From assembly GCF_024436415.1 (NCBI RefSeq), contig NZ_JAFMZQ010000001.1, forward strand, positions 1,178,001 through 1,242,000: a DNA stretch of 64,000 bases, read 5' to 3'. The DNA is from Pedobacter deserti (GTDB lineage Bacteria > Bacteroidota > Bacteroidia > Sphingobacteriales > Sphingobacteriaceae). Below the pieces are notes generated by a model. It worked only from the letters and a program-made list of their open reading frames with translations, did no database searches and was not told where the DNA came from. The translations under genes were made by a program, and so were the position numbers. Positions 38,151 through 47,366 of the stretch are shown here, in pieces (the stretch's first letter is position 1; each line of letters begins with the position of its first letter).

Positions 38151-38336
38151 ATGTTTTCAAAAGGCGATCTTCCCGTCTCTGAGTGGGTAGCCTTTTCTTC
38201 GAATGAAAGGTACTCTACTTCAAATTTCGGTCTGATCCTTAAGGAGATCTGTGATCAGAGCAATAAAGCGATCTTTATTATATTTATCATTCCTTTTTTT
38301 ATCTTGTTGGAAATTAATGCGCTACAAGCCACCTGA
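38151..38336 (+). CDS. Possible small membrane protein coupled to helicase gene
   Basis: A 61-aa frame from ATG at 38151 (or 81 aa from TTG at 38091) ends in TGA at 38334-38336, sharing its last base with the helicase ATG (TGATG). The C-terminal part has one hydrophobic segment (AIFIIFIIPFFILLEI). Stop-start overlap hints at translational coupling, but the composition is not convincing and no family is recognised. Confidence 0.3.
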   Translation: MFSKGDLPVSEWVAFSSNERYSTSNFGLILKEICDQSNKAIFIIFIIPFFILLEINALQAT

Positions 38337-41300
38337 TGACAAGACCATACTTCAATTACACAATAGAACAACTGGAAAAGGAGTTTTCTAATAAATCGAA
38401 TGATCATGCGCTGGTGAAGGGCTTATTGATCGAACTTAATCATCGGAATACACTAAGAGCGAAAAAATTGGTGGCTCTGATTATGGATCAGGAGGAAAAG
38501 CAAGTTGCGGAAAAAGCGACAACATTAGAGTCGTTATCCCAAAGTAATATGGATCCAATTACATCAATAAAGGAAAACCTTGAACCTGCCAAAGTTAGTA
38601 AAGAAACGAGCCAAAATATTTTATCTGCATGGACCTGCCTAGAGGTGTTATCACCACAAACTTTCACTGAACCTAAGGACCTGGCCCAAAACGGAGATCC
38701 TCAGCTTATTTTATCGTTCCGAAGTGGAAAAGCTCCCTGGGAAGGGCCGGGTGGAATCTCAAAGCCCAACTATCAGTTATTTTACAATATCGTCATCGGT
38801 ACAATAAAAGTTGACGAATCTTTTAAACTGCTTTTGAAAGTATATAATGATACCAGTGAGGAAAAGGCGACGAGAAAAGGAGAGGCGATCCTGGCGTCGG
38901 TTCTGGTCAACAACAAGGGTTTCATGGTTGAACCTCTATCGGTTTCCATATCCAGCTTTGCCTGGGCACTCGCGTATGCAATTGACGGACAACTGCCCAA
39001 ACTTGATAATTGGTCCAATATTGAGCAGAAATTGCATGAAGAGCTAGATAGCATTCTAAGGCGAAAAGATGAAAATGGAGAGCCGATTCCTCTAGACCTT
39101 AATATCATTGACAAAGGATACAAGTGGCTGATAAAGAGACTGAGCATACCGCAAGATTTAGCCAGGCAAAATCAATTTGCGATTAAATACTATCATTACT
39201 ATAAGAGCGGAGGCTCACCTGAAGGGCTGTTGTTGAATAGTTTTTATTTAAATGATCTGGCTACAGCAAAAAAGCTTGCCCAGAAAAAAAGTACAACAGC
39301 CAATTTAAAACGGTACCTGGGCGCCACCAGTCCAGAGCACTATTATAATCTTTTGGAAGATAATACAGCTCTTGAAAAATTATTAGCACCAATAAATATG
39401 CCTCCTGCAAGGTGGCCGGGAAAAGGCCTGCATCCTTTAGTCTTGCTTCAACAGGCAGCAGTTAACCTTACTTTCATGAGTCTGGAAAATAATGGCATTT
39501 TACCTGTAAACGGTCCTCCGGGAACAGGAAAGACTACACTATTGCGGGACATTGTTGCAGGGGTTATCACCCAACGTGCAGAAGCTATGTGCAGTTTCCA
39601 TGATCCCAAACAAGCATTTCATACTACGGGGCAGAAAATTAATATTGGACAGGCCTGGCTTCATTTCTATGAACTCGACAGTAAGCTCAAAGGTTATGAA
39701 ATGCTCATTGCATCGTCAAACAATAAAGCTGTTGAAAATGTAAGTGCAGAACTTCCCACCCTTGAGGCGGTGAGCAACGAATATCCGGAGCTACGTTATT
39801 TTAAAAGCATGTCTGATAGACTCCATAAAAAGGAAACCTGGGGAATTGTTGCGGCTGTGTTAGGAAATGCAAAGAATAAAAATGTGTTCCAGCAAACTTT
39901 TTGGTGGGATAAAGATTTTGGATTACGTACTTACCTCGCTGAAGCATCAGGAACGCCTCAATGGATAGAAGTAACGGATCCGAAAACGGGAGAGGTCAAA
40001 CATGAACGCCCTAAGATTGTAACAGAAGAACAAGCACCTTCAAATCCTGAGAGTGCGCTTATGAAATGGAAGTTGCTGCGCCAGGAACATTTATCGCTCC
40101 TTGAAGAGAGTAAAATAAAGCTTAAAGAACTGGAGAAAACCAGAGCGCTCGTTATTTCATTAGAAGCATTTAAAATTAAGGCGGGTAAACTCAAAGCGGC
40201 TATATCTGTTTTTTCTCTTGAATATGAAAATGCTCAAAAAAAATATGGCCCTATTGTAAAAGATTTAGCCTATGCTAAAATAGAGCAACAGCAGATAGAA
40301 ACCAGAAAAGCTGTCCATAGGCAATCAAGACCTGGCTTTTTTTCCAGGTTGCTCCGGTCGGCTGAGTTTTTACGATGGAAAGCCGGAGATTTAGCCTTAT
40401 TAAATGAACTTTCCGCCATACTCACTAAAATCCAAAATCTGACAAAGCAAGAGGCTGAGCAGTCAAAAAATGTAAGTGAAAGCTTATCCAAAATGCAGGC
40501 AGCTGAGAAAGATTTAGGAATAGAAACAAACAACATAAATTCGACCCAAGAAAAATTAGAAGAGGCCAGTAAAAAAATTGGCAAGCATCTTCTTGGAGAA
40601 ACTTTCTGGAGTCAAACCAGGGAAGAAATACATTTAATCTCGCCATGGTGTAATGACGAGGTGCAGCGAATAAGAGATAAGATTTTTATTTCAGCAATAG
40701 CTGTACACAAGGCTTTTATCGATGCGTCAGCACAAAAAATCAGGCATAATTTATCACTTATGATGATGGTGCTTTCGGGTAAGAAAATGCCGGATAAGGA
40801 AAAGGAAGCGCTTGTCCCAGATCTTTGGTCTTCGCTATTCCTCATTGTTCCTAGTATTTCCACCACATTTGCATCCATTGAACGAATGCTAGGCAAGATA
40901 CCGCCCGAAAGTCTTGGATGGCTATTAATCGATGAGGCAGGCCAGGCAGTGCCACAGGCAGCAGTAGGTGCAATCATGAGAAGCAAAAGAGCAGTAGTAG
41001 TAGGCGACCCCATCCAGATCGAGCCGGTAGTCATCCTCCCCGAAATACTGACTAAAAGTATTTGCCAATATTTCAAAGTAGACGCCGACCGCTTTAATGC
41101 ACCGGATGCGTCTGTCCAGACCCTCGCAGATGCTACCTCTAAGTACATCGCAGAATTTGATGGAAATGATGGAACCAGGAAAGTAGGGATTCCATTGCTC
41201 GTTCACAGGCGTTGTACAGAACCAATGTTTACCATATCGAACAGTATTGCCTACAGCGGAAAGATGGTACAGGCTAAACAAAAGGGAGAGTCTAAAATAA

Positions 41301-41788
41301 GGGATCTCATAGGAACTTCTCAATGGTTTGATGTAAAAGGACGATCGCTCGATAAATGGAGCCAGAAAGAAGGTGAATTGGTACTACAATTACTCCAGAA
41401 AATAAAGGAAGGAGGAATCAATCCGAATCTTTATATCATTAGTCCGTTCCTGATCGTGGCAGAAAATCTTAGAAAGCTCATTGTTAATAGTGGAATATTA
41501 GATGGTTGGGTGGAAAACCCATATCTATGGCCGAATGAGCGAATAGGAACAGTCCATACCGTTCAGGGCAGAGAAGCCGAAGCAGTTATATTCGTACTTG
41601 GAGCACCATCTCCCGAGCAAATAGGGGCAAGAAAATGGGCCGGAAACAAGCCCAATATCCTTAACGTAGCAGTTACACGGGCAAAAGAAGTTATTTACGT
41701 TGTAGGAGATAAAACACTGTGGAATACTGCAGGTATATTTAGCGAATTATCCGCTAATGTTGGTGTTTCTTGGACACAAACCCACTGA
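38336..41788 (+). CDS. Large SF1 (UPF1/DNA2-like) helicase
   Basis: A 1150-aa helicase. Visible: N-terminal YTIEQLEKEF/ELNHR module (1-50) seen in other bacterial helicases of this class; Walker A GPPGTGKT (about 393-400); a long charged coiled-coil insertion (about 600-790); Walker B LLIDEAGQAVPQA (about 864-876); motif III VVGDPIQIEPVV; motif V IGTVHTVQGREAEAV; motif VI NVAVTRAKE (about 1110-1118). This is the SF1B UPF1/DNA2 type acting on DNA or RNA with 5'-3' polarity. No nuclease domain is recognisable. It stands alone at the left of the defence island, so an anti-phage or plasmid role is inferred from context only. Confidence 0.85.
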   Translation: MTRPYFNYTIEQLEKEFSNKSNDHALVKGLLIELNHRNTLRAKKLVALIMDQEEKQVAEKATTLESLSQSNMDPITSIKENLEPAKVSKETSQNILSAWTCLEVLSPQTFTEPKDLAQNGDPQLILSFRSGKAPWEGPGGISKPNYQLFYNIVIGTIKVDESFKLLLKVYNDTSEEKATRKGEAILASVLVNNKGFMVEPLSVSISSFAWALAYAIDGQLPKLDNWSNIEQKLHEELDSILRRKDENGEPIPLDLNIIDKGYKWLIKRLSIPQDLARQNQFAIKYYHYYKSGGSPEGLLLNSFYLNDLATAKKLAQKKSTTANLKRYLGATSPEHYYNLLEDNTALEKLLAPINMPPARWPGKGLHPLVLLQQAAVNLTFMSLENNGILPVNGPPGTGKTTLLRDIVAGVITQRAEAMCSFHDPKQAFHTTGQKINIGQAWLHFYELDSKLKGYEMLIASSNNKAVENVSAELPTLEAVSNEYPELRYFKSMSDRLHKKETWGIVAAVLGNAKNKNVFQQTFWWDKDFGLRTYLAEASGTPQWIEVTDPKTGEVKHERPKIVTEEQAPSNPESALMKWKLLRQEHLSLLEESKIKLKELEKTRALVISLEAFKIKAGKLKAAISVFSLEYENAQKKYGPIVKDLAYAKIEQQQIETRKAVHRQSRPGFFSRLLRSAEFLRWKAGDLALLNELSAILTKIQNLTKQEAEQSKNVSESLSKMQAAEKDLGIETNNINSTQEKLEEASKKIGKHLLGETFWSQTREEIHLISPWCNDEVQRIRDKIFISAIAVHKAFIDASAQKIRHNLSLMMMVLSGKKMPDKEKEALVPDLWSSLFLIVPSISTTFASIERMLGKIPPESLGWLLIDEAGQAVPQAAVGAIMRSKRAVVVGDPIQIEPVVILPEILTKSICQYFKVDADRFNAPDASVQTLADATSKYIAEFDGNDGTRKVGIPLLVHRRCTEPMFTISNSIAYSGKMVQAKQKGESKIRDLIGTSQWFDVKGRSLDKWSQKEGELVLQLLQKIKEGGINPNLYIISPFLIVAENLRKLIVNSGILDGWVENPYLWPNERIGTVHTVQGREAEAVIFVLGAPSPEQIGARKWAGNKPNILNVAVTRAKEVIYVVGDKTLWNTAGIFSELSANVGVSWTQTH

Positions 41789-42071
41789 GATAAAATCTTG
41801 GTACGTAACGTTGATTCCTTACCATTTCGATTCAATTCAATCAACAAGGGTTGCTAATCAACGCTTGTGCTTAACAATAAGATTATACATCTTTTAATGG
41901 CATCTGAATCATAGTGACATGTTCAAAAAGCTGTCGTTTTACTAATGCTAGGCCCCATGCAATATAACAAGGATAACAATTCCTTGGAAACATATATTTA
42001 TAGAGACTACTATGGAAGTTTTTACTGCTTATTACTCACGTTTTCGGGTTGTCAACATTGTACTTTGAATT

Positions 42072-42950
42072 TCAAGCCAAGCATTCAACAATTCCAATAT
42101 GCTCTAATAGATCACTGGTTAATTTTGAGAGTGGTCGTCGTTCATTACTCGCTCTGTCTATATGATTTCCAAAAATTAAACGTTGAATTTCATTTTTGCT
42201 TTTGCCCATTTTAGAAAAATTCTCGGTTAAGCCTTGGTAATAGTCCTCATTGTAAGAGTAAGCTTTGATAATGATCTCTTCAGCATAGTCTAAGTGTTGC
42301 TCATACAACTCTTGTAAAGCAAATGTATGTATACTGTTATTGCATCTTGCTTTAAAATGTTCGTCACATTCAGTTATTGTTTCAAGTTGAATTTCGAGTT
42401 CTTTTCTATTGATCATAAAATCCACATGATTTGTCTTAAAGTAACATTTGCTCTCGAATCCTTCGTCGTAGGGGTATAGAAGCTCTTCTGCCGTGTCCGA
42501 TTTAATGTGATTACAGGTCGGACAACATGGAATGAGGTTGTAAAACGATAAGGCAAAGTGCGGGTGTTTAGATTTTGATAAGAAATGGTCAAACTGTGGC
42601 CTGATTTTCTTTTTCTTGTCAATCGTGAAGGTATATTGTCTGTTGCAATAAGGACAGGTATTTACATTTAACTCTTTAGCTAACCAGTTGCCTATTTCCA
42701 TGCACATTCTTTTGTATTGGTTGTCCATGTATGCGCGAAATGAATGGAAGTCTGCCTTATGAAGAGCATAGAGGCTTAGGAATTTTTGATTAATCTGGTC
42801 CGTTGCTGCTGGTTTCACCAATATGATCTCATCAAGATGATCTACATAATAAGTGGCTATAGGATTTGTTTTTCTAAACCTCCGGCTTTTTATGCTGTTC
42901 AGATACTGTAGTGCAATATCTTCAATATTCTTACGGTTGATCTTAATCAT
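42072..42950 (-). CDS. HNH endonuclease, Septu PtuB-like
   Basis: The 292-aa protein has a zinc-ribbon HNH nuclease: CPYC (Cys99, Cys102), QFDHFLSKSKHP with His122, FYNLIPCCPTCNHIKS with Asn138, Cys143, Cys146 and His148. Its ATG overlaps the end of the ATPase gene by 8 bp, so the two are translationally coupled. An AAA-ATPase followed by an HNH nuclease is the arrangement of the Septu anti-phage system (PtuA-PtuB); the same pair is also recruited by some retrons, but no reverse transcriptase is present. Sequence is intact. Confidence 0.8.
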   Translation of the reverse strand: MIKINRKNIEDIALQYLNSIKSRRFRKTNPIATYYVDHLDEIILVKPAATDQINQKFLSLYALHKADFHSFRAYMDNQYKRMCMEIGNWLAKELNVNTCPYCNRQYTFTIDKKKKIRPQFDHFLSKSKHPHFALSFYNLIPCCPTCNHIKSDTAEELLYPYDEGFESKCYFKTNHVDFMINRKELEIQLETITECDEHFKARCNNSIHTFALQELYEQHLDYAEEIIIKAYSYNEDYYQGLTENFSKMGKSKNEIQRLIFGNHIDRASNERRPLSKLTSDLLEHIGIVECLA

Positions 42951-44715
42951 TTAATCTATCTTTAAGGATTCTTATTTCTTTTTCCAGTTCAGCTATTCTT
43001 CTGTTCACTTCTTCGGGAACCCCTTCCCTTTGCTTGTACAGTTTCATAAGTTCATCACGGATAATTGGTTCACCGATCATTTGGATTTCCTTCAATATTG
43101 TCGGCCTGATCGCTTCAGCATTTTCGAGTTCATCGAATAGTTGATTGATCTTCTTTTTTGCAAATTCACCGATTGGAAGTCCGTCAATGAAAAAACTGTT
43201 CCTGTATAATGTGTGTATGTTTGCGCCAAAAGTATTGTCCCGGCTGATCGAGTTCACGACCCTACAGGTCCCATTGATCTCATTTTTATCCAGGAAAATG
43301 ATGTTGTCTTTTGGGAAATCAGAAATAATTATCGGAGAATGGGAGGCTAGTATGATCTGGAAAGTGTGATATGGAGTAGTCTTATTCAGGAAATCCAGCA
43401 AATTACTCAAAAACAATCTTTGCCACTCGGGATGAAAGGAATTTTCAGGTTCGTCAAGCAGTAGGATGATATTCTTATAGGTTTGGGGTGGTCTCTGCAC
43501 GTTCTTTTCTTGGCCGTGGTCAATAATGACTTCATTGATGGAGGCATAAATACGAGATAGTAAATTGAGATATTCCAGCTCTCCAGCAGACAATCCGTGC
43601 CATCCTATTGTTAAATCACTAGCTGCTAAGCCTCTATGGTCTAGTGAACTAGGGTTTGAAAAAACGTCTCCCTTGAAATAGTAACGATATAGACCAATAC
43701 GCAGGTTAAAAGATAGGTCTACTGTTTTGACGCCAAAAGTCCAGCTATAATCTGACCTCATTCCCATATTGTCAGGGTATTTGGTGAATAGAATTTTACC
43801 TGTTTCGTTCAAGCTGATCAGTTCGCTATACAGTTCTCCAGCATAGCTTTTTTTGATAAACTCCTCAACCGTGAGATCTTCTGGTACAATCTCCAAATCC
43901 GATGCGTTCTTTGGATCATTAAAATAGGCGTATAAAAATCTATTGGTGAAATGTTCGATAAAATCCATTTCGGGTAATGGCTTATCGATAAACAGTTTGT
44001 CATATACAGGATTGTCAATCTTTAGCTTGTTTGCACCTTTCTTAAACGTTATATTCAGGGCTTTTGGCAAGCTGATGCCCTTAAAATACGTAGCATTCGA
44101 AGAAGTGATCAATTCAATTTGTCTGAAAGTATCATCAATCATCAACCTCTCTATATCTGAAGAAGTGGCCTCTGGAAACTTCATTACTTTCCTATCTTCC
44201 CCGTATTTTCTCAGCAAGCCTCCGGTAGAAATGTCTTCAGATGTAATGCCTCCACCAAGGTCAAAAAGAATATTCTTTTCGTAGTGTGTTGAATAGTGCA
44301 GGAATTTTGTACTGACATCCTTCCTAAAATTGTTCAAGGGATACTGCACGTAATGCTTGTTGCGAAAGTTGTAGTTGCTGGCTATATCATTTCTATTTAT
44401 GTACAAATATCCATTTCGCCGATAAATATGAATCAACTTCATTCTAGGTAGGTTACTTAGTCCAGATGAGCTGGTATAATACCTGAAGATAAATTCTAAC
44501 AAGTTGCTTTTTCCAGCCCCATTTTTCCCGATGATCGCAGTGATGTTGTAGATGTTGTTGGCTTCCCAAAAATTCGGTAGATGTGCCTCATTCTTATTTA
44601 CGTTGATATAATTTTTGTTTTGGTCATAGGATATTCGAAACTCGGGAGAAAAGTTGAATTCACAGTCTTTTATGTTCTTTCCATCGTCTCCAATGTATAA
44701 GTAAATTATTTCCAT
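42943..44715 (-). CDS. AAA/ABC-type ATPase, Septu PtuA-like
   Basis: The 590-aa protein is an SMC/OLD-like ATPase: Walker A IIGKNGAGKS (Lys69, Ser70), ABC signature GLSAGELEYLNLL, Walker B ILLLDEPENSFHPEWQ and the H-loop ILASHSP. The C terminus (about 540-590) is charged and coiled. This set matches PtuA, which forms oligomers that hold the HNH subunit PtuB and are thought to respond to NTP levels during phage infection. The partner HNH gene follows with an 8-bp overlap. Subtype not determined. Confidence 0.8.
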   Translation of the reverse strand: MEIIYLYIGDDGKNIKDCEFNFSPEFRISYDQNKNYINVNKNEAHLPNFWEANNIYNITAIIGKNGAGKSNLLEFIFRYYTSSSGLSNLPRMKLIHIYRRNGYLYINRNDIASNYNFRNKHYVQYPLNNFRKDVSTKFLHYSTHYEKNILFDLGGGITSEDISTGGLLRKYGEDRKVMKFPEATSSDIERLMIDDTFRQIELITSSNATYFKGISLPKALNITFKKGANKLKIDNPVYDKLFIDKPLPEMDFIEHFTNRFLYAYFNDPKNASDLEIVPEDLTVEEFIKKSYAGELYSELISLNETGKILFTKYPDNMGMRSDYSWTFGVKTVDLSFNLRIGLYRYYFKGDVFSNPSSLDHRGLAASDLTIGWHGLSAGELEYLNLLSRIYASINEVIIDHGQEKNVQRPPQTYKNIILLLDEPENSFHPEWQRLFLSNLLDFLNKTTPYHTFQIILASHSPIIISDFPKDNIIFLDKNEINGTCRVVNSISRDNTFGANIHTLYRNSFFIDGLPIGEFAKKKINQLFDELENAEAIRPTILKEIQMIGEPIIRDELMKLYKQREGVPEEVNRRIAELEKEIRILKDRLND

Positions 44716-45000
44716 ATTGCATTCTGAAAATTAGCCGGTCTCCTATTGATGACCACCAGCTTTTGAGTCTATTTACGCTTAAAGATACATTTCTTTAAAT
44801 GATATATACAGTATACGATTTATGGTCAAATCCTAAGTCTCGTTCTATTATTTGTCATCGATGGTATTTTTTAAGATTGACCAGGTGAATAGGCCGATGG
44901 TGAACACGGTCAGTGCTTTCCTTTTTCCAGTTGCGCCGCTTTTCCACTTCCTAGATAGGGTTTGCTGTCCGCCCGTTTCCTGCGGGAGAGCCAACATTAT
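44716..45000. other. AT-rich gap upstream of the PtuA-like gene
   Basis: Holds the presumed promoter of the PtuA/PtuB-like pair (reading left) but no box could be assigned with confidence. No gene visible. Confidence 0.4.
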
Positions 45001-45126
45001 AACTTCAATCCCCATGACACGCTGATCGAATCCTACGAAGAAAATAAAGCTATACGAGCTACTGATTGAGGTGGAAGAGGAGAAGTTGCTTATTTGGAGC
45101 GGCTTGTAAATAGCAGAAAAGATTGA
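45001..45126 (+). pseudogene. Decayed C-terminal remnant, probably a small helix-turn-helix regulator
   Basis: Frame-shifted stretches read in sequence as NFNPHDTLIESYEENKA, then LYELLIEVEEEKLL, then AYLERLVNSRKD and a stop. Joined across two frameshifts they form the kind of coiled C-terminal tail seen in small XRE-type regulators of Bacteroidota mobile elements. The N-terminal DNA-binding part is not recognisable. Identity is inference from this tail; the disruption itself is seen directly. Confidence 0.4.
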
Positions 45127-45346
45127 AAACAGTAGTGTTCTTATTGCGGTTTTTTTATTTAACTGTTAACAGCTAAACTAAGAAAGCCATACAGAATGGA
45201 CGACGGACCAAAAGACCCAGCAATATAAAGTAAGACTCTTAAAAGCAGCTATTTGTGTTGGAAAATTAAAATATTTGACGATCCTTGCATACAAAATATT
45301 ATTGCAGTTATTTTAAATTAGCTAACATTTTTTAAGACCACTAATT

Positions 45347-46138
45347 ATGATTATTGACCCGGAAAGCTCAAAAGAAATTGTCAATGAAGCAAAAGCTTTA
45401 GCTCCTGAAGTTTATAAAGATGTGGCAAAGCCAGCATTGCAAGAAGTCGGTAGTGTCGCTGGAAGGACTGTGAAAGCATTTTTAGCGCCTTTAAGGGGTT
45501 TGTTGTGGGGTTGGGAAAGAATTGAAGATTTTGTAGAAACTGAAGTAAAGAAAAGGTTAGACAAAATCCCAGAAGAAAAAAGGAAATCGCCTGAACCAGA
45601 AATTGCTGTTCCCCTTCTGCAGGCTTTAACTTATACCGCTCAAAATGAAACATTAAGAGAGATGTACGTTAACTTACTCGCGAACGCCATGAATGTAGAT
45701 AAAAATAACGTCGTTCATCCATCCTTTGTTGAAATTATTAAACAAATGAACTCATTGGACGCTAAAGTATTTGATGAATTAGCGAAAATTAATGCATATC
45801 AAAAAATTCTAAATCCTAGAATTACGATAAAAGGACAAGGGAAGTTCTTTACGGGTGCTACCCCAGAATGGTATGCAGGCTGGACAATTGAAGGCTATTC
45901 TGAATTTGATGTTTCTGCTAGTTTAGTGAGGTTGAGTAAATTTGGTTTAATAGAGTTAATGTTCGACAGAACAGCAGGTAAAGATGGCTACGATAGTATT
46001 AGAAGCACTCCTTTTTTACGTTCGATACTAAACAAATATCAGACTGGAAATGCAGATCTAGAATTGGAGATTGGAGGTACAGAAAGTATCGTGTACGTCA
46101 ATGAATATGGTATACAATTCAAAAATGCGTGCAAGTAA
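45347..46138 (+). CDS. Abi-alpha (DUF4393) family protein
   Basis: The 263-aa protein matches the Abi-alpha/DUF4393 pattern: an N-terminal helical region with APEVYKDVAKPALQEVG and a FLAPLRGLLWGWERIEDFVE amphipathic stretch, then EPEIAVPLLQALTYTAQNETLREMYVNLLANAMN (about residues 85-118), the family core. The family was named after abortive-infection genes; the mechanism is unknown. It stands alone on the plus strand between the decayed regulator and the IS21 remnant. Confidence 0.75.
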   Translation: MIIDPESSKEIVNEAKALAPEVYKDVAKPALQEVGSVAGRTVKAFLAPLRGLLWGWERIEDFVETEVKKRLDKIPEEKRKSPEPEIAVPLLQALTYTAQNETLREMYVNLLANAMNVDKNNVVHPSFVEIIKQMNSLDAKVFDELAKINAYQKILNPRITIKGQGKFFTGATPEWYAGWTIEGYSEFDVSASLVRLSKFGLIELMFDRTAGKDGYDSIRSTPFLRSILNKYQTGNADLELEIGGTESIVYVNEYGIQFKNACK

Positions 46139-46486
46139 AACCATTTGTTAATACATACTTGGCTAAGTGTTATCTAAACATAAGTTTTCCACTTCGCTTT
46201 TCTATCACACCAAGCTCCGTCGGGTTAGCCACCATTTAAACAAGTGAAAATTTCAGAAAATACTTGAAGGATTAAAAGATAAAAGTCAATTCCATTACTC
46301 TGAGGTTGGCAAGAAAGATTTGGAAACTATGAGTTTGCCCAGACCTCCATGAAAGATATCTCCGATATCATTTGGAGGAATCTCAAAGTCATATTACGTT
46401 GAAATGTGCTTCTTAACAAAATTAGGAGTGGTAAACTAATTAATATCGAAAAACAAAATCCAACGAACTTGGAAATTTGATTGGAT
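46139..46486. other. Non-coding gap before the IS21 remnant
   Basis: No gene is visible. Only an imperfect inverted repeat around 46347-46382 (CCTCCA...GGAGG with GATATC arms) stands out. Probably degraded island sequence. Confidence 0.4.
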
Positions 46487-47036
46487 ATTCCGGAGCATAT
46501 TGACCCTCAGTTCGGTTAGCCTTTTGAAGTACCTAAGTGCTTGTAAAGCTTTAATTCCGTGGATGCTGCCCCCTTTGATTTGACATACGTATACTATTCC
46601 GGAGCATACTAGCCCCAGGGCGCGGCTATTTTGGAGGTTGTTCCGGAGCAAGCTGAACCTCCTTCGATAATTGTATTGATTTAGGTTGCTTTGGTGATTT
46701 GTTCACTAAAGCATACTATGATGGCCGGAATAGCACGACCTATGAGCCAGATCAAACAATTATTACGGCTGCACCAGCAGCACAGCGGGGATCAAGACCA
46801 TTGCCCACGAAAACTGGGTATCAGCAAGAATACGGTAAAGAGTTACCTTTCCGAGCTATGCCAGATTAACTGGTCCATTCAGGAACTGTTATTATTGGGG
46901 GATCCTGTTTGGAGGCCCGTTTCCATGCCGGCAACCCGGCTTATAAAGATCCGCGCTATGACCACGTGGCGTCAAACTGGATTACTTTTGCTGAACAACT
47001 CAAGCTCACCAGGGTGACCTGGCTTTTGCTTGGCCC
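46487..47036 (+). mobile_element. IS21-family element remnant (left end plus truncated istA)
   Basis: Three repeats with core TTCCGGAGCA at 46487-46510, 46596-46618 and 46640-46662 are followed by the start of an IstA-type transposase. Multiple short terminal repeats that bind transposase are typical of IS21 ends. No istB, no right end and no target duplication are seen, so this is a dead fragment. Confidence 0.75.
46718..47036 (+). pseudogene. istA: istA transposase, frameshifted and truncated
   Basis: Starts MAGIARPMSQIKQLLRLHQQ and continues KLGISKNTVKSYLSELC, the N-terminal HTH of IstA. A shift before the LGISKNT segment and another after GDPV are needed; the second recovers LEARFHAGNPAYKDPRYDHV then a truncated FAEQLK segment. 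Only about 100 residues of a ~500-aa transposase remain. Confidence 0.8.
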
Positions 47037-47366
47037 ATAGAGGGAGGGTGCCAAAGACACCGTTACCCGAGAACCTGATGTCTGCCATGATCAGGTCCGC
47101 TATGAACCAGAACTCAAACGCGCGCTGGAAGGATCTTTCAATCAAAGGGAGGAAGTCAGAATGAACAAAGTTCACATCACACTCCCATCATTGTCGATGC
47201 GAGCGTTGCGGTCAAGTGATCCATGAAGCCCACACTATAACAGGTTCAAATCCCACACCTGACAGAGGCAGATTTTAGTATTGAAATAATATACTCTGTA
47301 AAGGCCGCCAAAATTTGGGGCGGCTCCTTAAGCAGGCATATGTGTTTATAATAACTAAAAGTGATT
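47037..47366. other. Non-coding debris between IS21 remnant and invertase
   Basis: No intact gene. Contains a T-arm-like GGTTCAAATCC near 47241 that does not extend to a full tRNA, and a GC-rich hairpin (AAAGGCCGCC...GGGGCGGCTCCTT, about 47299-47331) downstream of the invertase that may be its terminator. Confidence 0.4.

Noticed and set aside
42072..44715. Retron with PtuAB-type effector
   Set aside because: No reverse transcriptase or structured msr/msd-like region is found on either side.
47234..47270. T-arm-like GGTTCAAATCC resembling a tRNA 3' end or att site
   Set aside because: Neither an acceptor stem nor an anticodon arm can be built around it, and its similarity to the tRNA-Glu 3' end is only partial.
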